From CAZWCE01 sp964632505 (GTDB taxonomy: Bacteria; Planctomycetota; Planctomycetia; Pirellulales; Thermoguttaceae), in contig CAZWCE010000018.1 of assembly GCA_964632505.1 (NCBI GenBank), forward strand, positions 1 through 59,934: a stretch of 59,934 bases of DNA, in the 5' to 3' direction. A program made the position numbers and the translations under genes. The notes beneath the pieces are model-generated. The model was not told where the DNA came from. It saw nothing but the letters and a program-made list of their open reading frames with translations, and did no database searches. Positions 36,143 through 44,569 of this stretch are shown one piece after another. The first letter of the stretch is position 1. Each line of letters begins with the position of its first letter.

Positions 36143-36598
36143 ATGAAACGCTTGCTGACTCAAACCGGATCCTTGATCGCCATTCTCGCCGTCCTCGCTT
36201 GGGCCGCTTCGGAAGCTCAAGCCAGAGGTCCCCACCACAAACCGTGTCCGAAGAAGCACCATGACGGCAGCTTCCACGGGTCCTACGGCTCTTACTACGG
36301 TGGTTACCATGGCCCTTCCTACGGCTATGGCGGCCCGAAGGTCTTCAAACCGCATCCCGGCCACCCGACGGTCATCAAACCTCACCCTGGGCATCCCTGG
36401 GTCCCGGTGCCGGACGTCCACCGTCACCGAAGTCATTACCGGCCGCCGGTGCACCCCCATCACCGCAATCCCCATTGGAGGCACCACCGCTCTCCCTATC
36501 GGCACAGAAGTCACTACTACCGGCATCACGGTCGTGTCGACGGAGTTGAGATCGCCGAAGGTGTCCTCGACATCATCAGCGGGATCACCGGTCGATAA
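36143..36598 (+). CDS. Small secreted histidine-rich protein
   Basis: Start at ATG 36143 with CGGAGGT 6 nt upstream; 151 aa. Signal peptide about 1-28 (AASEAQA). The mature part is extremely rich in His (about 23), Tyr, Gly, Pro and Arg: GPHHKPCPKKHH, a Gly/Tyr stretch (YGSYYGGYHG), two copies of KPHPGHP, then HRHRSHYRPPVHPHH. It ends in a hydrophobic/acidic helix (GVEIAEGVLDIISGITG). I do not recognise a family. Transition-metal binding is a reasonable inference from composition. The polyphosphate kinase gene is convergent with it. Confidence 0.75.
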   Translation: MKRLLTQTGSLIAILAVLAWAASEAQARGPHHKPCPKKHHDGSFHGSYGSYYGGYHGPSYGYGGPKVFKPHPGHPTVIKPHPGHPWVPVPDVHRHRSHYRPPVHPHHRNPHWRHHRSPYRHRSHYYRHHGRVDGVEIAEGVLDIISGITGR

Positions 36599-36720
36599 GA
36601 TCACCGGTCCACCGGAACCACCATCGATGCCGCCCTCTCTCACCCGGCTACGCCACCAGAGACACAGGGGGCGGCATCTTTTCGGTGTTTCTTGGCTTCC
36701 GGAAGAAAACGACGAAGCCG

Positions 36721-37584
36721 TTAGTAGAGTTCCGGGACGAACGTCTGGCTGGTCATCGGCGGTCGGACGTAATCGCAATCTTCCTGGCGAGGCGGCAACT
36801 TGATCGGCTTCGGCGTCAAATCCTTGTAAGGAATCAAGCTCAACAGGTGTTGGATGCAATTCAGCCGGGCGCGTTTCTTGTCGTCCGCGTCGACGACGTA
36901 CCACGGGCACTGTTTCGTATCGGTGAAGAAGAACATCTCATCTTTCGCCTTGGAGTATTCCACCCAACGAGCTCGTGATTCCAAATCCATCGGGCTGAGT
37001 TTCCACCGCTTGATCGGGCTCTGGATCCTCGCCTGAAACCTCCGTTCCTGCTCTTCGTCGCTGACCGAGAACCAATACTTGATCACCTGAATGCCCGAGC
37101 GAACCAGCATGCACTCGAATTCGGGACACGATCGGGTGAATTCCAGATACTCTTCATGCGTGCAAAAATCCATCACCCGCTCGACGCCCGCCCGGTTGTA
37201 CCAACTCCGATCGAACAGAACCATTTCGCCCGCCGCCGGGAGATGGGCGACGTAGCGTTGGAAATACCATTGGCTCTTCTCGCGTTCGGTCGGTGTCCCC
37301 AGGGCCACGACCCGGCAGATGCGGGGGTTGAGCCGCTGAGTGATCCGTTTGATCACCCCGCCCTTTCCGGCGGCATCGCGTCCCTCGAAGAGCACGACGA
37401 TACGCAAACCTTCATGTTTGATCCACTCCTGCAATTTGACCAACTCCACCTGCAGTCGACTCAGTTCCTTCTCGTAGAACTTCTTGTCGAGCTTCCCCGA
37501 CCCCGTCGCCGAGAAGTCGATAGGCCCTTTTTCCGATTTTCTTTCATCTTTTTTGGATTGCTTCTTTTTCATGACTTTCGACAT
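36721..37584 (-). CDS. ppk2: Polyphosphate kinase 2 (PPK2 family)
   Basis: 287 aa, usual length for a single-domain PPK2. Walker A GRDAAGKGG at 68-76, lid-region GTPTEREKSQWYFQRY at about 96-111, Walker B LFDRSWYNR at 123-131, and the KYWFSVSDEEQ, RRFQARIQSPIKRWKLSPMD and PWYVVDADDKKRARLN blocks are all present. The enzyme moves phosphate between polyphosphate and nucleotides; class I (NDP-phosphorylating) fits best but is not certain. A Lys-rich N-terminus (about 1-19) precedes the domain. The start has only a weak ribosome site; Met5 is an alternative. Confidence 0.95.
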   Translation of the reverse strand: MSKVMKKKQSKKDERKSEKGPIDFSATGSGKLDKKFYEKELSRLQVELVKLQEWIKHEGLRIVVLFEGRDAAGKGGVIKRITQRLNPRICRVVALGTPTEREKSQWYFQRYVAHLPAAGEMVLFDRSWYNRAGVERVMDFCTHEEYLEFTRSCPEFECMLVRSGIQVIKYWFSVSDEEQERRFQARIQSPIKRWKLSPMDLESRARWVEYSKAKDEMFFFTDTKQCPWYVVDADDKKRARLNCIQHLLSLIPYKDLTPKPIKLPPRQEDCDYVRPPMTSQTFVPELY

Positions 37585-37934
37585 GTTCGGCCTCTATGGT
37601 CGGCGGCAGGTTTTCGCAGGATCGAGCGCACGTCGAAAAAGTATAGCATGAAACGATCCGCCGGGAGACGATCTTCGAACGATTCATCCTCGTCTTGATT
37701 TCACATCTTTCCCCCAAGTGAAGATGCATCGCGCAAGTCCTTTCATAGCATGAGTTAAAAACAACGCAAGAAATCCAAATTCCCTTCACCCCCACAAAGG
37801 ACGGCGACGGAGCCCCCTTGACGAAACTCGACCGTTCCCGAATAGTAAACACAGGGTGAGCGCGATGATCCCATCCATCTCCCCTTTTTTCATTTTTATC
37901 CACAGCCCCTATTTGAAATTTGAAAGGCCATATT
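37585..37934. other. Divergent promoter region, ppk2 / aldo-keto reductase
   Basis: 350 nt between divergent starts. AT-rich patches occur at 37630-37655 and 37740-37790, but I cannot pick a convincing -35/-10 pair, and no gene is visible. Confidence 0.35.
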
Positions 37935-38945
37935 ATGACCTGCCCCTCGAATTCCAGTTCGGTTCGTCGTCGCGATTTCCTCAAAAGCGCGATGGGCGTG
38001 CTCGCCGCCACCGGCTTCGGTCGCCAGGCGCTCGCCATGCAAAAGGATTCTCCCAACGGGTTGCCCACCCGACCGATCGGACGCAAGGGGGAACGTATTC
38101 CGATCGTCGGACTCGGCGGCTACCACATCGGCCTCCCGGAGGAAAAAGAAGCGATCGGCATCATGCACGAAGCAATCGATCACGGCATGACCTTTTTCGA
38201 CAACTCCTGGGACTATCACCAAGGTGGCAGCGAAGAGGTGATGGGCAAAGCCTTGGCAACCGGCGGACGCCGTGACAAAGTCTTCCTGATGACCAAGGTC
38301 TGCGACCGCGATTATAAGGGCGCCAAGGAACATCTCGAAGAGAGTCTCCGGCGTCTGAAAACCGACCACATCGACCTCTGGCAGTTCCACGAGATCAATT
38401 GGGCGATCGATTCCGAATGGCTCTTCGACAAAGGAGGCATTCGGGCGGCGATCGAAGCCCGCGACGCCGGCAAGGTTCGCTACATCGGATTCACCGGCCA
38501 TCGCGATCCGGCCCATCATCTGAGCATGATCAAGCAGCCGTTCGAGTGGGACACGGTGCAGATGCCGATCAACCTCCTCGACGCCCATTTTCGAAGCTTC
38601 CAGGACCAAGTGGTCCCGGTTTGCAACGAGCGCAAGATCTCCACGATCGGCATGAAAGCCCTCGCCGGGGGCAAAATCCCCAAAGCCGTCGGAGTCGACG
38701 CACAAACGGCCCGACGCTTCGCGCTCACGCAACCCATCAACTCGCTGGTCTGTGGCATCCAGTCCCGAGAAGAACTTCATCAGGATCTCGAGATGGCTCG
38801 ATCGTTCCGTCCGGTCGGGGAAGACGAGATCAAGGAATTGATCGCCAAGAGCGAAGAGGCCGGCAGCGACGGCGAACTCGAACCCTGGAAAACGACCAAC
38901 TACGGCAGCCGCTATCACCGCGAACAACACGAAGGCGTTTCGTGA
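37935..38945 (+). CDS. Tat-exported aldo/keto reductase
   Basis: Start at ATG 37935 (MTCPSNSSS), 7 nt after GAAAGG; 336 aa. A twin-arginine signal (RRRDFLKSAMGV at about 11-22) marks export with bound cofactor. The AKR barrel follows: PIVGLGGYHIG, DNSWDYHQGGSEEVMGKAL (catalytic Asp and Tyr), VFLMTKVC (Lys) and WQFHEI (His) form the expected D-Y-K-H tetrad. Secreted AKRs like this are common in planctomycetes; the substrate is unknown but sugars are likely in this setting. It appears to be monocistronic, with a terminator downstream. Confidence 0.92.
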   Translation: MTCPSNSSSVRRRDFLKSAMGVLAATGFGRQALAMQKDSPNGLPTRPIGRKGERIPIVGLGGYHIGLPEEKEAIGIMHEAIDHGMTFFDNSWDYHQGGSEEVMGKALATGGRRDKVFLMTKVCDRDYKGAKEHLEESLRRLKTDHIDLWQFHEINWAIDSEWLFDKGGIRAAIEARDAGKVRYIGFTGHRDPAHHLSMIKQPFEWDTVQMPINLLDAHFRSFQDQVVPVCNERKISTIGMKALAGGKIPKAVGVDAQTARRFALTQPINSLVCGIQSREELHQDLEMARSFRPVGEDEIKELIAKSEEAGSDGELEPWKTTNYGSRYHREQHEGVS

Positions 38946-39010
38946 TCCGGCGCAAATCCAGCGCTCTTGAGCACCAGACAACAAGATTTGCCTGAGCGAT
39001 CAGTCATTTC

Positions 39011-39048
39011 GGGGGGGAACGCCACCATGGCGCTCCTCCCGTTTTCTT
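39011..39048 (+). terminator. Terminator after the aldo/keto reductase gene
   Basis: GGGA-AC-GCC and GGC-GCT-CCTCCC can pair around ACCAT, followed by GTTTTCTT. The stem has an internal bulge. Confidence 0.5.
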
Positions 39049-39253
39049 CCCTCAAAAAAGCCGCAAGACGCCCGCATTCATCACTTCGGCGACGCCGACC
39101 TTTCCAGTGAGGGCCATCGGCAACCTCTTCTCTATTCCCGCAAAACCGAAACTTACAGCACCTTGTGTTGAAACATCCTTTCCTATGCCGTTTCGGAACC
39201 TTAACCCCCCTTGGCGTTGCAAATCTTTTTCTGCGTCAACTATGACTCGACTG

Positions 39254-39282
39254 TTGCTTTTAAAATATCGTTAAGATATAAT
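39254..39282 (+). promoter_or_regulatory. Strong sigma-70-type promoter for the intact DUF1559 gene
   Basis: TTGCTT (39254-39259), 17-bp spacer, TATAAT (39277-39282) in a markedly AT-rich stretch (about 39220-39375). The start codon is about 87 nt further on, leaving a leader with a hairpin. Confidence 0.7.
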
Positions 39283-39292
39283 ATAGCATTAG

Positions 39293-39325
39293 CAGTGGAA
39301 CATTTGCGTCTAACAAAATCCACTG
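39293..39325 (+). other. Inverted repeat in the DUF1559 leader
   Basis: CAGTGGA (39293-39299) and TCCACTG (39319-39325) pair perfectly over 7 bp around a 19-nt loop, just downstream of the predicted transcription start and 38 nt before the AGGAG ribosome site. Confidence 0.45.
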
Positions 39326-39375
39326 AATTTCTCAAATTTTCTGTATCAACGTCGTTTTTTTTAGGAGTCTTCTAC

Positions 39376-40332
39376 ATGCTTAAGCGAAGGAATAATCATT
39401 CTGGTTTCACGTTGGTTGAATTACTGGTGGTCATCGCGATTATCGGAATCTTGATCGCCCTTTTGCTGCCGGCGGTTCAGGCCGCCCGTGAAGCGGCTCG
39501 CCGCATGCAATGCACCAACAACCTCAAGCAAATCGGGATCGCGCTGCACAACTACCACGATACCATGAAAGTATTCCCATGCGGTTTGGTGCGTTCCCCC
39601 AACGGCTACTCCCCCTCGTGGGGGAATTCGGGGCATCGTCCTGCATGGGGCTGGGCTGCGTTGATTCTTCCCTTCATCGAGCAGGGGGCCCTTCACGAAC
39701 AAGCGGGGATCAGCAAAGGAGTTCAGATGGACTTACGGATGGATGTGATCCGACAGCCGATTCAAGGTTATGTCTGTCCCTCGGATGGAAAACCCCGGAC
39801 CAACACGAATTGCAAATGGACTTTCAACAGCGTCACCGATAACAACGATCAGAATCCGGCGCTCTGCAATTATGTTGGTGTCGCCGGCACTTGGCGGTCC
39901 GAACGACCGAACAACGGCGGCAACAACGGCTGTCTGCACATCAACAGCGGCCTTACCATGGGCGACATCTCCGACGGTACCAGCAACACCATGGGAGTGA
40001 GTGAGCGATCCAGCCGCTTGGGGCAATGGAATTACGGCGCCGCCGTTTGGGCAGGATGTTCCAACATCCAACATAACAAGGATGCGTATCTCGATGCGCT
40101 CGCCCAGACGTACTGGCCACCGAATCAACCGCAGATCTCCGGCGATTGGGACTACTACTACAGCAGCATCCTCAGTAATCATCCCGGCGGAGTGAACGCT
40201 CTGTTGATGGATGGCTCGGTCACCTTCATTGGGGAAACAATCGATCATCAACAAGATGGTAACGGCAACGTCGACGGAACATGGGAACGTCTCGCGTGCC
40301 GTGAGGATGGTCAATCCCTGGGAGAATTCTAA
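39376..40332 (+). CDS. DUF1559 prepilin-like secreted protein (intact copy)
   Basis: Start at ATG 39376 (MLKRRNNHSG), 8 nt after AGGAG; the frame is open further upstream but only through the promoter. 318 aa. The short basic leader and GFTLVELLVV at about 10-19 are a type IV prepilin-like cleavage site and helix; VQAAREAARRMQCTNNLKQI and ALHNYHDT follow. ISDGTSNTMGVSERSS and the closing HPGGVNALLMDGSV (H-X9-DG) are DUF1559 hallmarks. Probably a surface-located pseudopilin-like protein of unknown role, very abundant in planctomycetes. Paralogue of the frameshifted gene at 20455; the lipoprotein gene follows after a terminator. Confidence 0.93.
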   Translation: MLKRRNNHSGFTLVELLVVIAIIGILIALLLPAVQAAREAARRMQCTNNLKQIGIALHNYHDTMKVFPCGLVRSPNGYSPSWGNSGHRPAWGWAALILPFIEQGALHEQAGISKGVQMDLRMDVIRQPIQGYVCPSDGKPRTNTNCKWTFNSVTDNNDQNPALCNYVGVAGTWRSERPNNGGNNGCLHINSGLTMGDISDGTSNTMGVSERSSRLGQWNYGAAVWAGCSNIQHNKDAYLDALAQTYWPPNQPQISGDWDYYYSSILSNHPGGVNALLMDGSVTFIGETIDHQQDGNGNVDGTWERLACREDGQSLGEF

Positions 40333-40462
40333 CCCGATTCTCGAAAACCTTTTCTTCGATGACGAGGGCGTCGCTACGGGAAACGCTTTGCGAAAACCGA
40401 TCAAGGGCGGAGCGGCCGTAGGCAAACGGAACGGGAAGCCCCTCGTCTTCCCCATTAAGAAA

Positions 40463-40502
40463 AAGAACCCCTCGGCCCTCTGCCGGGGGTTCTTGTTTAT
40501 TT
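40463..40502 (+). terminator. Rho-independent terminator after DUF1559
   Basis: AAGAACCCC and GGGGTTCTT form a 9-bp perfect stem, lengthened by inner G-C pairs, followed by GTTTATTT. It separates DUF1559 from the lipoprotein gene 62 nt later, so the latter may depend on readthrough or its own promoter. Confidence 0.8.
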
Positions 40503-40564
40503 ACCTGCGGCGAATGATGCCGGAGTGGATGAAATCACTTTTTTTGAAGGAGTAACACGCCCCC

Positions 40565-40972
40565 ATGAAACACACTTATTTTCTGATGCTTTTGGCCCTT
40601 CTTGCGTCCCTTTCTTTTCTAGGGGGATGCGATTCTTCCGATGCCGCAAAAGTCACCGGTATCGTCACGCTGGATGAAGAACCGCTTGCCGATGCGAAAG
40701 TCGTGTTCCAACCGGAAGAAGGACGCCCTTCGATGGCCATGACCGATGAAGAAGGTTATTACGAACTGCAATATACCGTCGACGAAAAAGGCGCAAAAGT
40801 CGGGATGCATAAAATCTCCATCACCTCCGGTGGACAACGTCTCAAGGGCGACGGAAGTAGCAGTACGATCTCGGTTCCCGAAAAAGTACCCGCCAAATAC
40901 AACAAGAATACAGAACTCGAAAGGGAAGTGAAGCCGGGCAACAATGAGATCAATTTCGAGCTCAGCACCTAA
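40565..40972 (+). CDS. Lipoprotein with carboxypeptidase-regulatory-like domain (DUF1559 partner)
   Basis: 135 aa. Signal peptide with a clear lipobox (SFLGGC, Cys at about 22). The mature part is a single transthyretin-like beta-sandwich: AKVTGIVTLDEEPLADAKVV, FQPEEGRPSMAMTDEEGYY, VPEKVPAKYNKNTELEREV and GNNEINFELST. It is clearly related to the protein at 21567-22034 (shared EPLP/ADA-V-F-PE-GRP and PKKYN/PAKYN blocks). A strong terminator follows. Likely outer-surface or periplasmic; role unknown. Confidence 0.9.
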   Translation: MKHTYFLMLLALLASLSFLGGCDSSDAAKVTGIVTLDEEPLADAKVVFQPEEGRPSMAMTDEEGYYELQYTVDEKGAKVGMHKISITSGGQRLKGDGSSSTISVPEKVPAKYNKNTELEREVKPGNNEINFELST

Positions 40973-41046
40973 TTGAAAGCGTGGTGCCTCGATAAAACAA
41001 CTTACAGGAAATCGATCGCCGCGAGTGATCTTCCTTCACCTACAAG

Positions 41047-41073
41047 GCACGTTGCTTGCAGCGTGCTTTTTTT
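41047..41073. terminator. Terminator after the second lipoprotein gene
   Basis: GCACGTTGC-TT-GCAGCGTGC gives a near-perfect 9-bp stem (one G-T pair) followed by seven T on the plus strand. Confidence 0.75.
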
Positions 41074-41159
41074 CTACCATCCTTTGCCTGTCCCCTTTCA
41101 AACCGGGCGGCAACTTCGACTTCGTTCTCGCGATGTTCTTGTAGAATACTGAACACAGA

Positions 41160-41873
41160 TCAAAGACTCACGAGATCCTCCATCCGGCAAAGCGTTATCG
41201 GTTGCTGGAGAAACCGGCGAAGCTTCTCTCCAAGGCGGTACGAAAGATCGTGTGGGTGGATGGCCAGTCGGGCGGGCCGACCGGTCAGGCGGGAAAGGGA
41301 GAGATTCGCGGCGTTGAAGAGCGACAGGAAGAAGGCTCGACCTCGGGTATCTGCCTCGAACCCGGTCAGCGGCAACCACCAGCGACGGCCGGTGTGGTTG
41401 TCGTAGACACCGCTGAGGGTTTCGAAAAAGCGACAGGGAAGCGTCGTCCATTGCTCTCGGGTCAGTCGCCCCATGGCCCACGCGGGAGGCACATACCACC
41501 GCGGCGCAGGAAGATCGTTCTCGGCGAACCATTCGAACGAGCGATGCACCAACTCGACGATCTCCCTACTCTCGAGCGCCAAGTGCTCGGCGAGCCCCCG
41601 TGAAATCATCGTCGAATGGAGTCGATGGGACCACCCGGTCACCTCTCGGGCACGGTGATGCCAACCATGGGCCGCCAGAGGGTGACCTTGCGATTGCCAG
41701 CGGCGCAAACGATCGAGATCGGCTTCTCGCCACGGCTTGCCCGGGGTGACCAGAAGCATCACCGGCCCTTGCTGATGCCGCTGGATCCAGGCCAGCAATT
41801 CCTCGACCGGAGCGAGCGTTTCCGGCCAGACATCGTGGATCGAGGCGATCACTCTCCGAGAAGAGGGGGTCAT
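41160..41873 (-). CDS. Polysaccharide deacetylase-like protein (DUF2334 type)
   Basis: 237 aa, cytoplasmic (no signal peptide). VIASIHDVWPETL at about 8-20 places His13/Asp14 as metal or catalytic residues; GHPLAAHGWHHRA with His69, His72 and His73 is the second NodB-like motif; YVPPAWAM and LAIHPHDL are later motifs. These match the DUF2334 branch of the NodB/polysaccharide deacetylase superfamily. The ATG overlaps the glycosyltransferase stop by 4 nt (ATGA), so it is the last gene of a coupled three-gene operon. Removal of N-acetyl groups from a glycolipid or lipid-linked sugar is inferred. Confidence 0.88.
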   Translation of the reverse strand: MTPSSRRVIASIHDVWPETLAPVEELLAWIQRHQQGPVMLLVTPGKPWREADLDRLRRWQSQGHPLAAHGWHHRAREVTGWSHRLHSTMISRGLAEHLALESREIVELVHRSFEWFAENDLPAPRWYVPPAWAMGRLTREQWTTLPCRFFETLSGVYDNHTGRRWWLPLTGFEADTRGRAFFLSLFNAANLSLSRLTGRPARLAIHPHDLSYRLGEKLRRFLQQPITLCRMEDLVSL

Positions 41874-43075
41874 GTGGCGGAATCTTTCTGGTCTTCTTCT
41901 TGCCGCTCTTTCGGCGAAAGCAATTCTCCCCGGGCGACGGCAAGCAGAGTCCGGCCCCAGTCATCGACGGTCTCTTCGACGAATGCGAGACATTTCTCGC
42001 GTGCCGTCATCCTTTTTTGATACCGCTCCTCTGGAGAAAGCGAAGCGAGGGAGCGTAGTTTCTCCGTCAATGTTTCCCCATCGCGGAGGATCTCCAGTCC
42101 CGAGGCCAATTCCGGCCACTCGGCGATGCCGCAATGTTCCGAGACGAGGGTCAGTCGTTCCCGGGCCATCGCCTCGATGGCGACCGTGCCGAAAGCCTCG
42201 ACCTTCGACGGCAACACAAGCATCTCCGAGGCATCCAAGGTTTCGACCAGCCCCTTTCTATCGACCCAACCCTTATAGGTCAGATTCTCCAGGTTCTCGG
42301 CCGCCTTTTTCACTTGATTCACCTCGGGACCGTCACCGGCGATGACGAAAGGAAGGTTGGGCAAATCCTTCGACGCCTGGAGAAAAATATCCAGATTTTT
42401 TTCCGCCGCCAATCGTCCCACGAATAAAATGGGACCGAAGGAGTCGTCCTGCAGCGGGACCGGTGGTGCCAGCAATCGGGGTTCGATCGGGGTCCCCATC
42501 AGGCGAACGTCATGGGCGTTCATTTCCTTGGCGGCATCGAACATCGGAAAGCTGTTGGTCAAGACGACTCGGGCACGACGGAAGAGGATGCGGTCGAGAT
42601 GATGGAGATACCGTCGACTGAGCCCTCCGGTGATCCCGTGCCAATAGAGGCCGACCAATTTGTCGTATTGCGTATGATATCCGATACACAGAGGGGTCCG
42701 ATACCATTTCGCGAGCGCGACACCGAGCATGCCGTAAGGCCCCGGTGTAGCGATGACCATCACATGAGGCCGAACCGTTCGCATGACATGCCTCGCCTTG
42801 AGGAGGCCGGGAAGGCAAAGTCGCTGGGTCCTGTCCCCAGGGAGAGGGATGGAGATGCCCTGTTTTTTCCCGAGCGTGGTGTTTCCCGGACAGACCAACT
42901 CCGCTTCGCTCAGTCGCGGCCCCAAATGCCCCAAGAGGTCGTCGTAATAGGCCCCCACGCCGTTGCGGTGACGGAATGCGTCGGAGAAAACCACCAAGCG
43001 GAGTTCGGTGATATCTTCCGGAGGCAGTCGTCTTCGTGAACCAGACTTATGTTTTTCTTCAGAGGTTGGTTTCAT
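41870..43075 (-). CDS. Family 4 glycosyltransferase
   Basis: Start at ATG 43075 (MKPTSEEKHK) after AAGGCGG; it overlaps the upstream sulfotransferase gene by 17 nt. 401 aa, GT-B fold: NGVGAYYDDLLGHL (acceptor-side N-domain), VIATPGPYGMLGVALAKWY, IGYHTQYDKLVGLYWHG, then PILFVGRLAAEKNLDIFLQA and VIAGDGPEV, and KVEAFGTVAIEAMA (E-X7-E-type motif), as in GT4/MGDG-mannosyl-type enzymes. Probably adds a sugar to a lipid or polysaccharide precursor on the cytoplasmic face. Middle of the sulfotransferase-GT-deacetylase operon. Confidence 0.92.
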   Translation of the reverse strand: MKPTSEEKHKSGSRRRLPPEDITELRLVVFSDAFRHRNGVGAYYDDLLGHLGPRLSEAELVCPGNTTLGKKQGISIPLPGDRTQRLCLPGLLKARHVMRTVRPHVMVIATPGPYGMLGVALAKWYRTPLCIGYHTQYDKLVGLYWHGITGGLSRRYLHHLDRILFRRARVVLTNSFPMFDAAKEMNAHDVRLMGTPIEPRLLAPPVPLQDDSFGPILFVGRLAAEKNLDIFLQASKDLPNLPFVIAGDGPEVNQVKKAAENLENLTYKGWVDRKGLVETLDASEMLVLPSKVEAFGTVAIEAMARERLTLVSEHCGIAEWPELASGLEILRDGETLTEKLRSLASLSPEERYQKRMTAREKCLAFVEETVDDWGRTLLAVARGELLSPKERQEEDQKDSAT

Positions 43076-44252
43076 AATCCGCCTTGAATGCGCAGAGACT
43101 CTCAAGCAACCGCCAGGATTCCCCATAACGTTCCTCGAGTTCCGACTCCCTCAAGCCATATTTCTCGAGGGAATAGTCGTGTCGGCTATGGTAGGCCTGG
43201 GCCGAGCGCGCCTCGTGCTGCAAAATTCGGGCATATCGAGGAGAGATCGATTCGTCGAACTCAACATACAGGCCGCGAACACATTTTTCAAGTTCCGCGC
43301 GAAGCGACTTCATTTCGAAACAGATCCTTTGCCCCCTCTCCAGAGTCGGCAAAACCTCTCCCAAATGAAAATAGTAATAGTCCATCAATTCGAGCCAGCA
43401 GTCGATAAAAAGTTCCTGCGTCACCGGATTACCGAAAAGACGCCAACTCGGCTCCATCGCGCTGATCTGCGAGGGAATCGTCTCCAGCGAGGAACGCGCA
43501 CAGACAACCAAGCGGGCATCGGGAAATGTTTCCAATAGACTTTCGACCATCGGCGTGAAAGAGACATTCTTCGATAAAAAGATCCGTGACTTCCCACGCA
43601 CGAAAAGGTGACGCTGAACCATCGCTCGGTAGAACGCCATCACCCGGCGGCGACGGGCCGGCGGGACGCGCTGGTCGAAAAAGGCCAATTGCTGGATCTC
43701 CGGTGCAAAGGGAAACATCACCAGCAAGATGTAACAGGCGAAAATCGGCATCAGCACCAAAAAGTCCTCCTCCGGCTCCTCGAGCGAGAGGCGATGGACC
43801 GACTCCAGCCCCCCGGTCAGGCGCGCGGCCGTCCACATGATGATTTTGCGAAACGGCGAACCCACCCGGCGATCGAGTCGACCGAGTCCGAGCAACACCC
43901 AGCGTTCGCAAATCGCCGGCGCAAACAATAGTTCCCAAAGAGAAAAAGTGCTGAAACGTTCACTCTCTTGGGCCAGAACCCGGTGCAGAAAAGTCGTTCC
44001 ACTTCGTGGAATGCCGATCACGAAGATCGGTCGCTCGACCGAAACATTCCGATAGCCGGGAAAAAGGACTTCATCGAGCAATAAGGCCAACCAGTGCACC
44101 AACTGCATCAAGCCGAAAAGGGGGAATACGAAAAGTATGACAAGCCACCGCTTCGGTCCTGGAGGACGAGGGTAAGGCTTCGGAGGCCAGAAGGAGCGGA
44201 AAAACAGCCGAAAAAAGGTCCCAAAGAAGCCGAAGAGCAAGGAAAGCTTCAT
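43059..44252 (-). CDS. Membrane-anchored sulfotransferase (Sulfotransfer_3-like)
   Basis: Start set at ATG 44252 (MKLSLLFGFF), with GGGAG 9 nt upstream; a longer frame begins at 44381. 397 aa. Hydrophobic segments at about 3-20 and 36-62 suggest membrane attachment. VIGIPRSGTTFLHRVLAQ at about 78-95 is the PAPS 5'-phosphosulfate loop, and FPDARLVVCARSSLETIPS is the 3'-phosphate-binding segment. It should transfer sulfate from PAPS to a hydroxyl of a glycan or glycolipid. First gene of the operon; overlap with the glycosyltransferase suggests action on the same molecule. Confidence 0.9.
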   Translation of the reverse strand: MKLSLLFGFFGTFFRLFFRSFWPPKPYPRPPGPKRWLVILFVFPLFGLMQLVHWLALLLDEVLFPGYRNVSVERPIFVIGIPRSGTTFLHRVLAQESERFSTFSLWELLFAPAICERWVLLGLGRLDRRVGSPFRKIIMWTAARLTGGLESVHRLSLEEPEEDFLVLMPIFACYILLVMFPFAPEIQQLAFFDQRVPPARRRRVMAFYRAMVQRHLFVRGKSRIFLSKNVSFTPMVESLLETFPDARLVVCARSSLETIPSQISAMEPSWRLFGNPVTQELFIDCWLELMDYYYFHLGEVLPTLERGQRICFEMKSLRAELEKCVRGLYVEFDESISPRYARILQHEARSAQAYHSRHDYSLEKYGLRESELEERYGESWRLLESLCAFKADYETNL

Positions 44253-44569
44253 CGCTCCGTTCTCCCATTCATCGGCGGATTCCTCTCGATCATTCGCTCC
44301 GAATCCCATCGTCGCATGCCGGCATCTCGCACCCATCGATCGTGGTAAGCATGAGTGTAGCTCCACGATTTTCCATGTCAACCTGCAATTATCCTCTCCC
44401 GCAAAAATGGTTTACCTCACCGGAGGAATCCCCTATACTGATCGAACCAAGAGGGTTCCGAACGACGGACGCCTCTTTCCCTCAATCCATCCGCAGTTTT
44501 CTCCCTTTTTCGGGATGGAAGAGGGGGAGGCGTTTTCCCGAAAGCACTATTTCTTAAAGGAATCATGGC
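44253..44569. other. Divergent intergenic region with a perfect inverted repeat
   Basis: 317 nt between the sulfotransferase and propeller genes. ATCGTGG (44339-44345) and CCACGAT (44363-44369) pair perfectly over 7 bp; with TTTT after the right arm this could be a terminator-like hairpin or an operator. No gene is visible. Confidence 0.4.
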
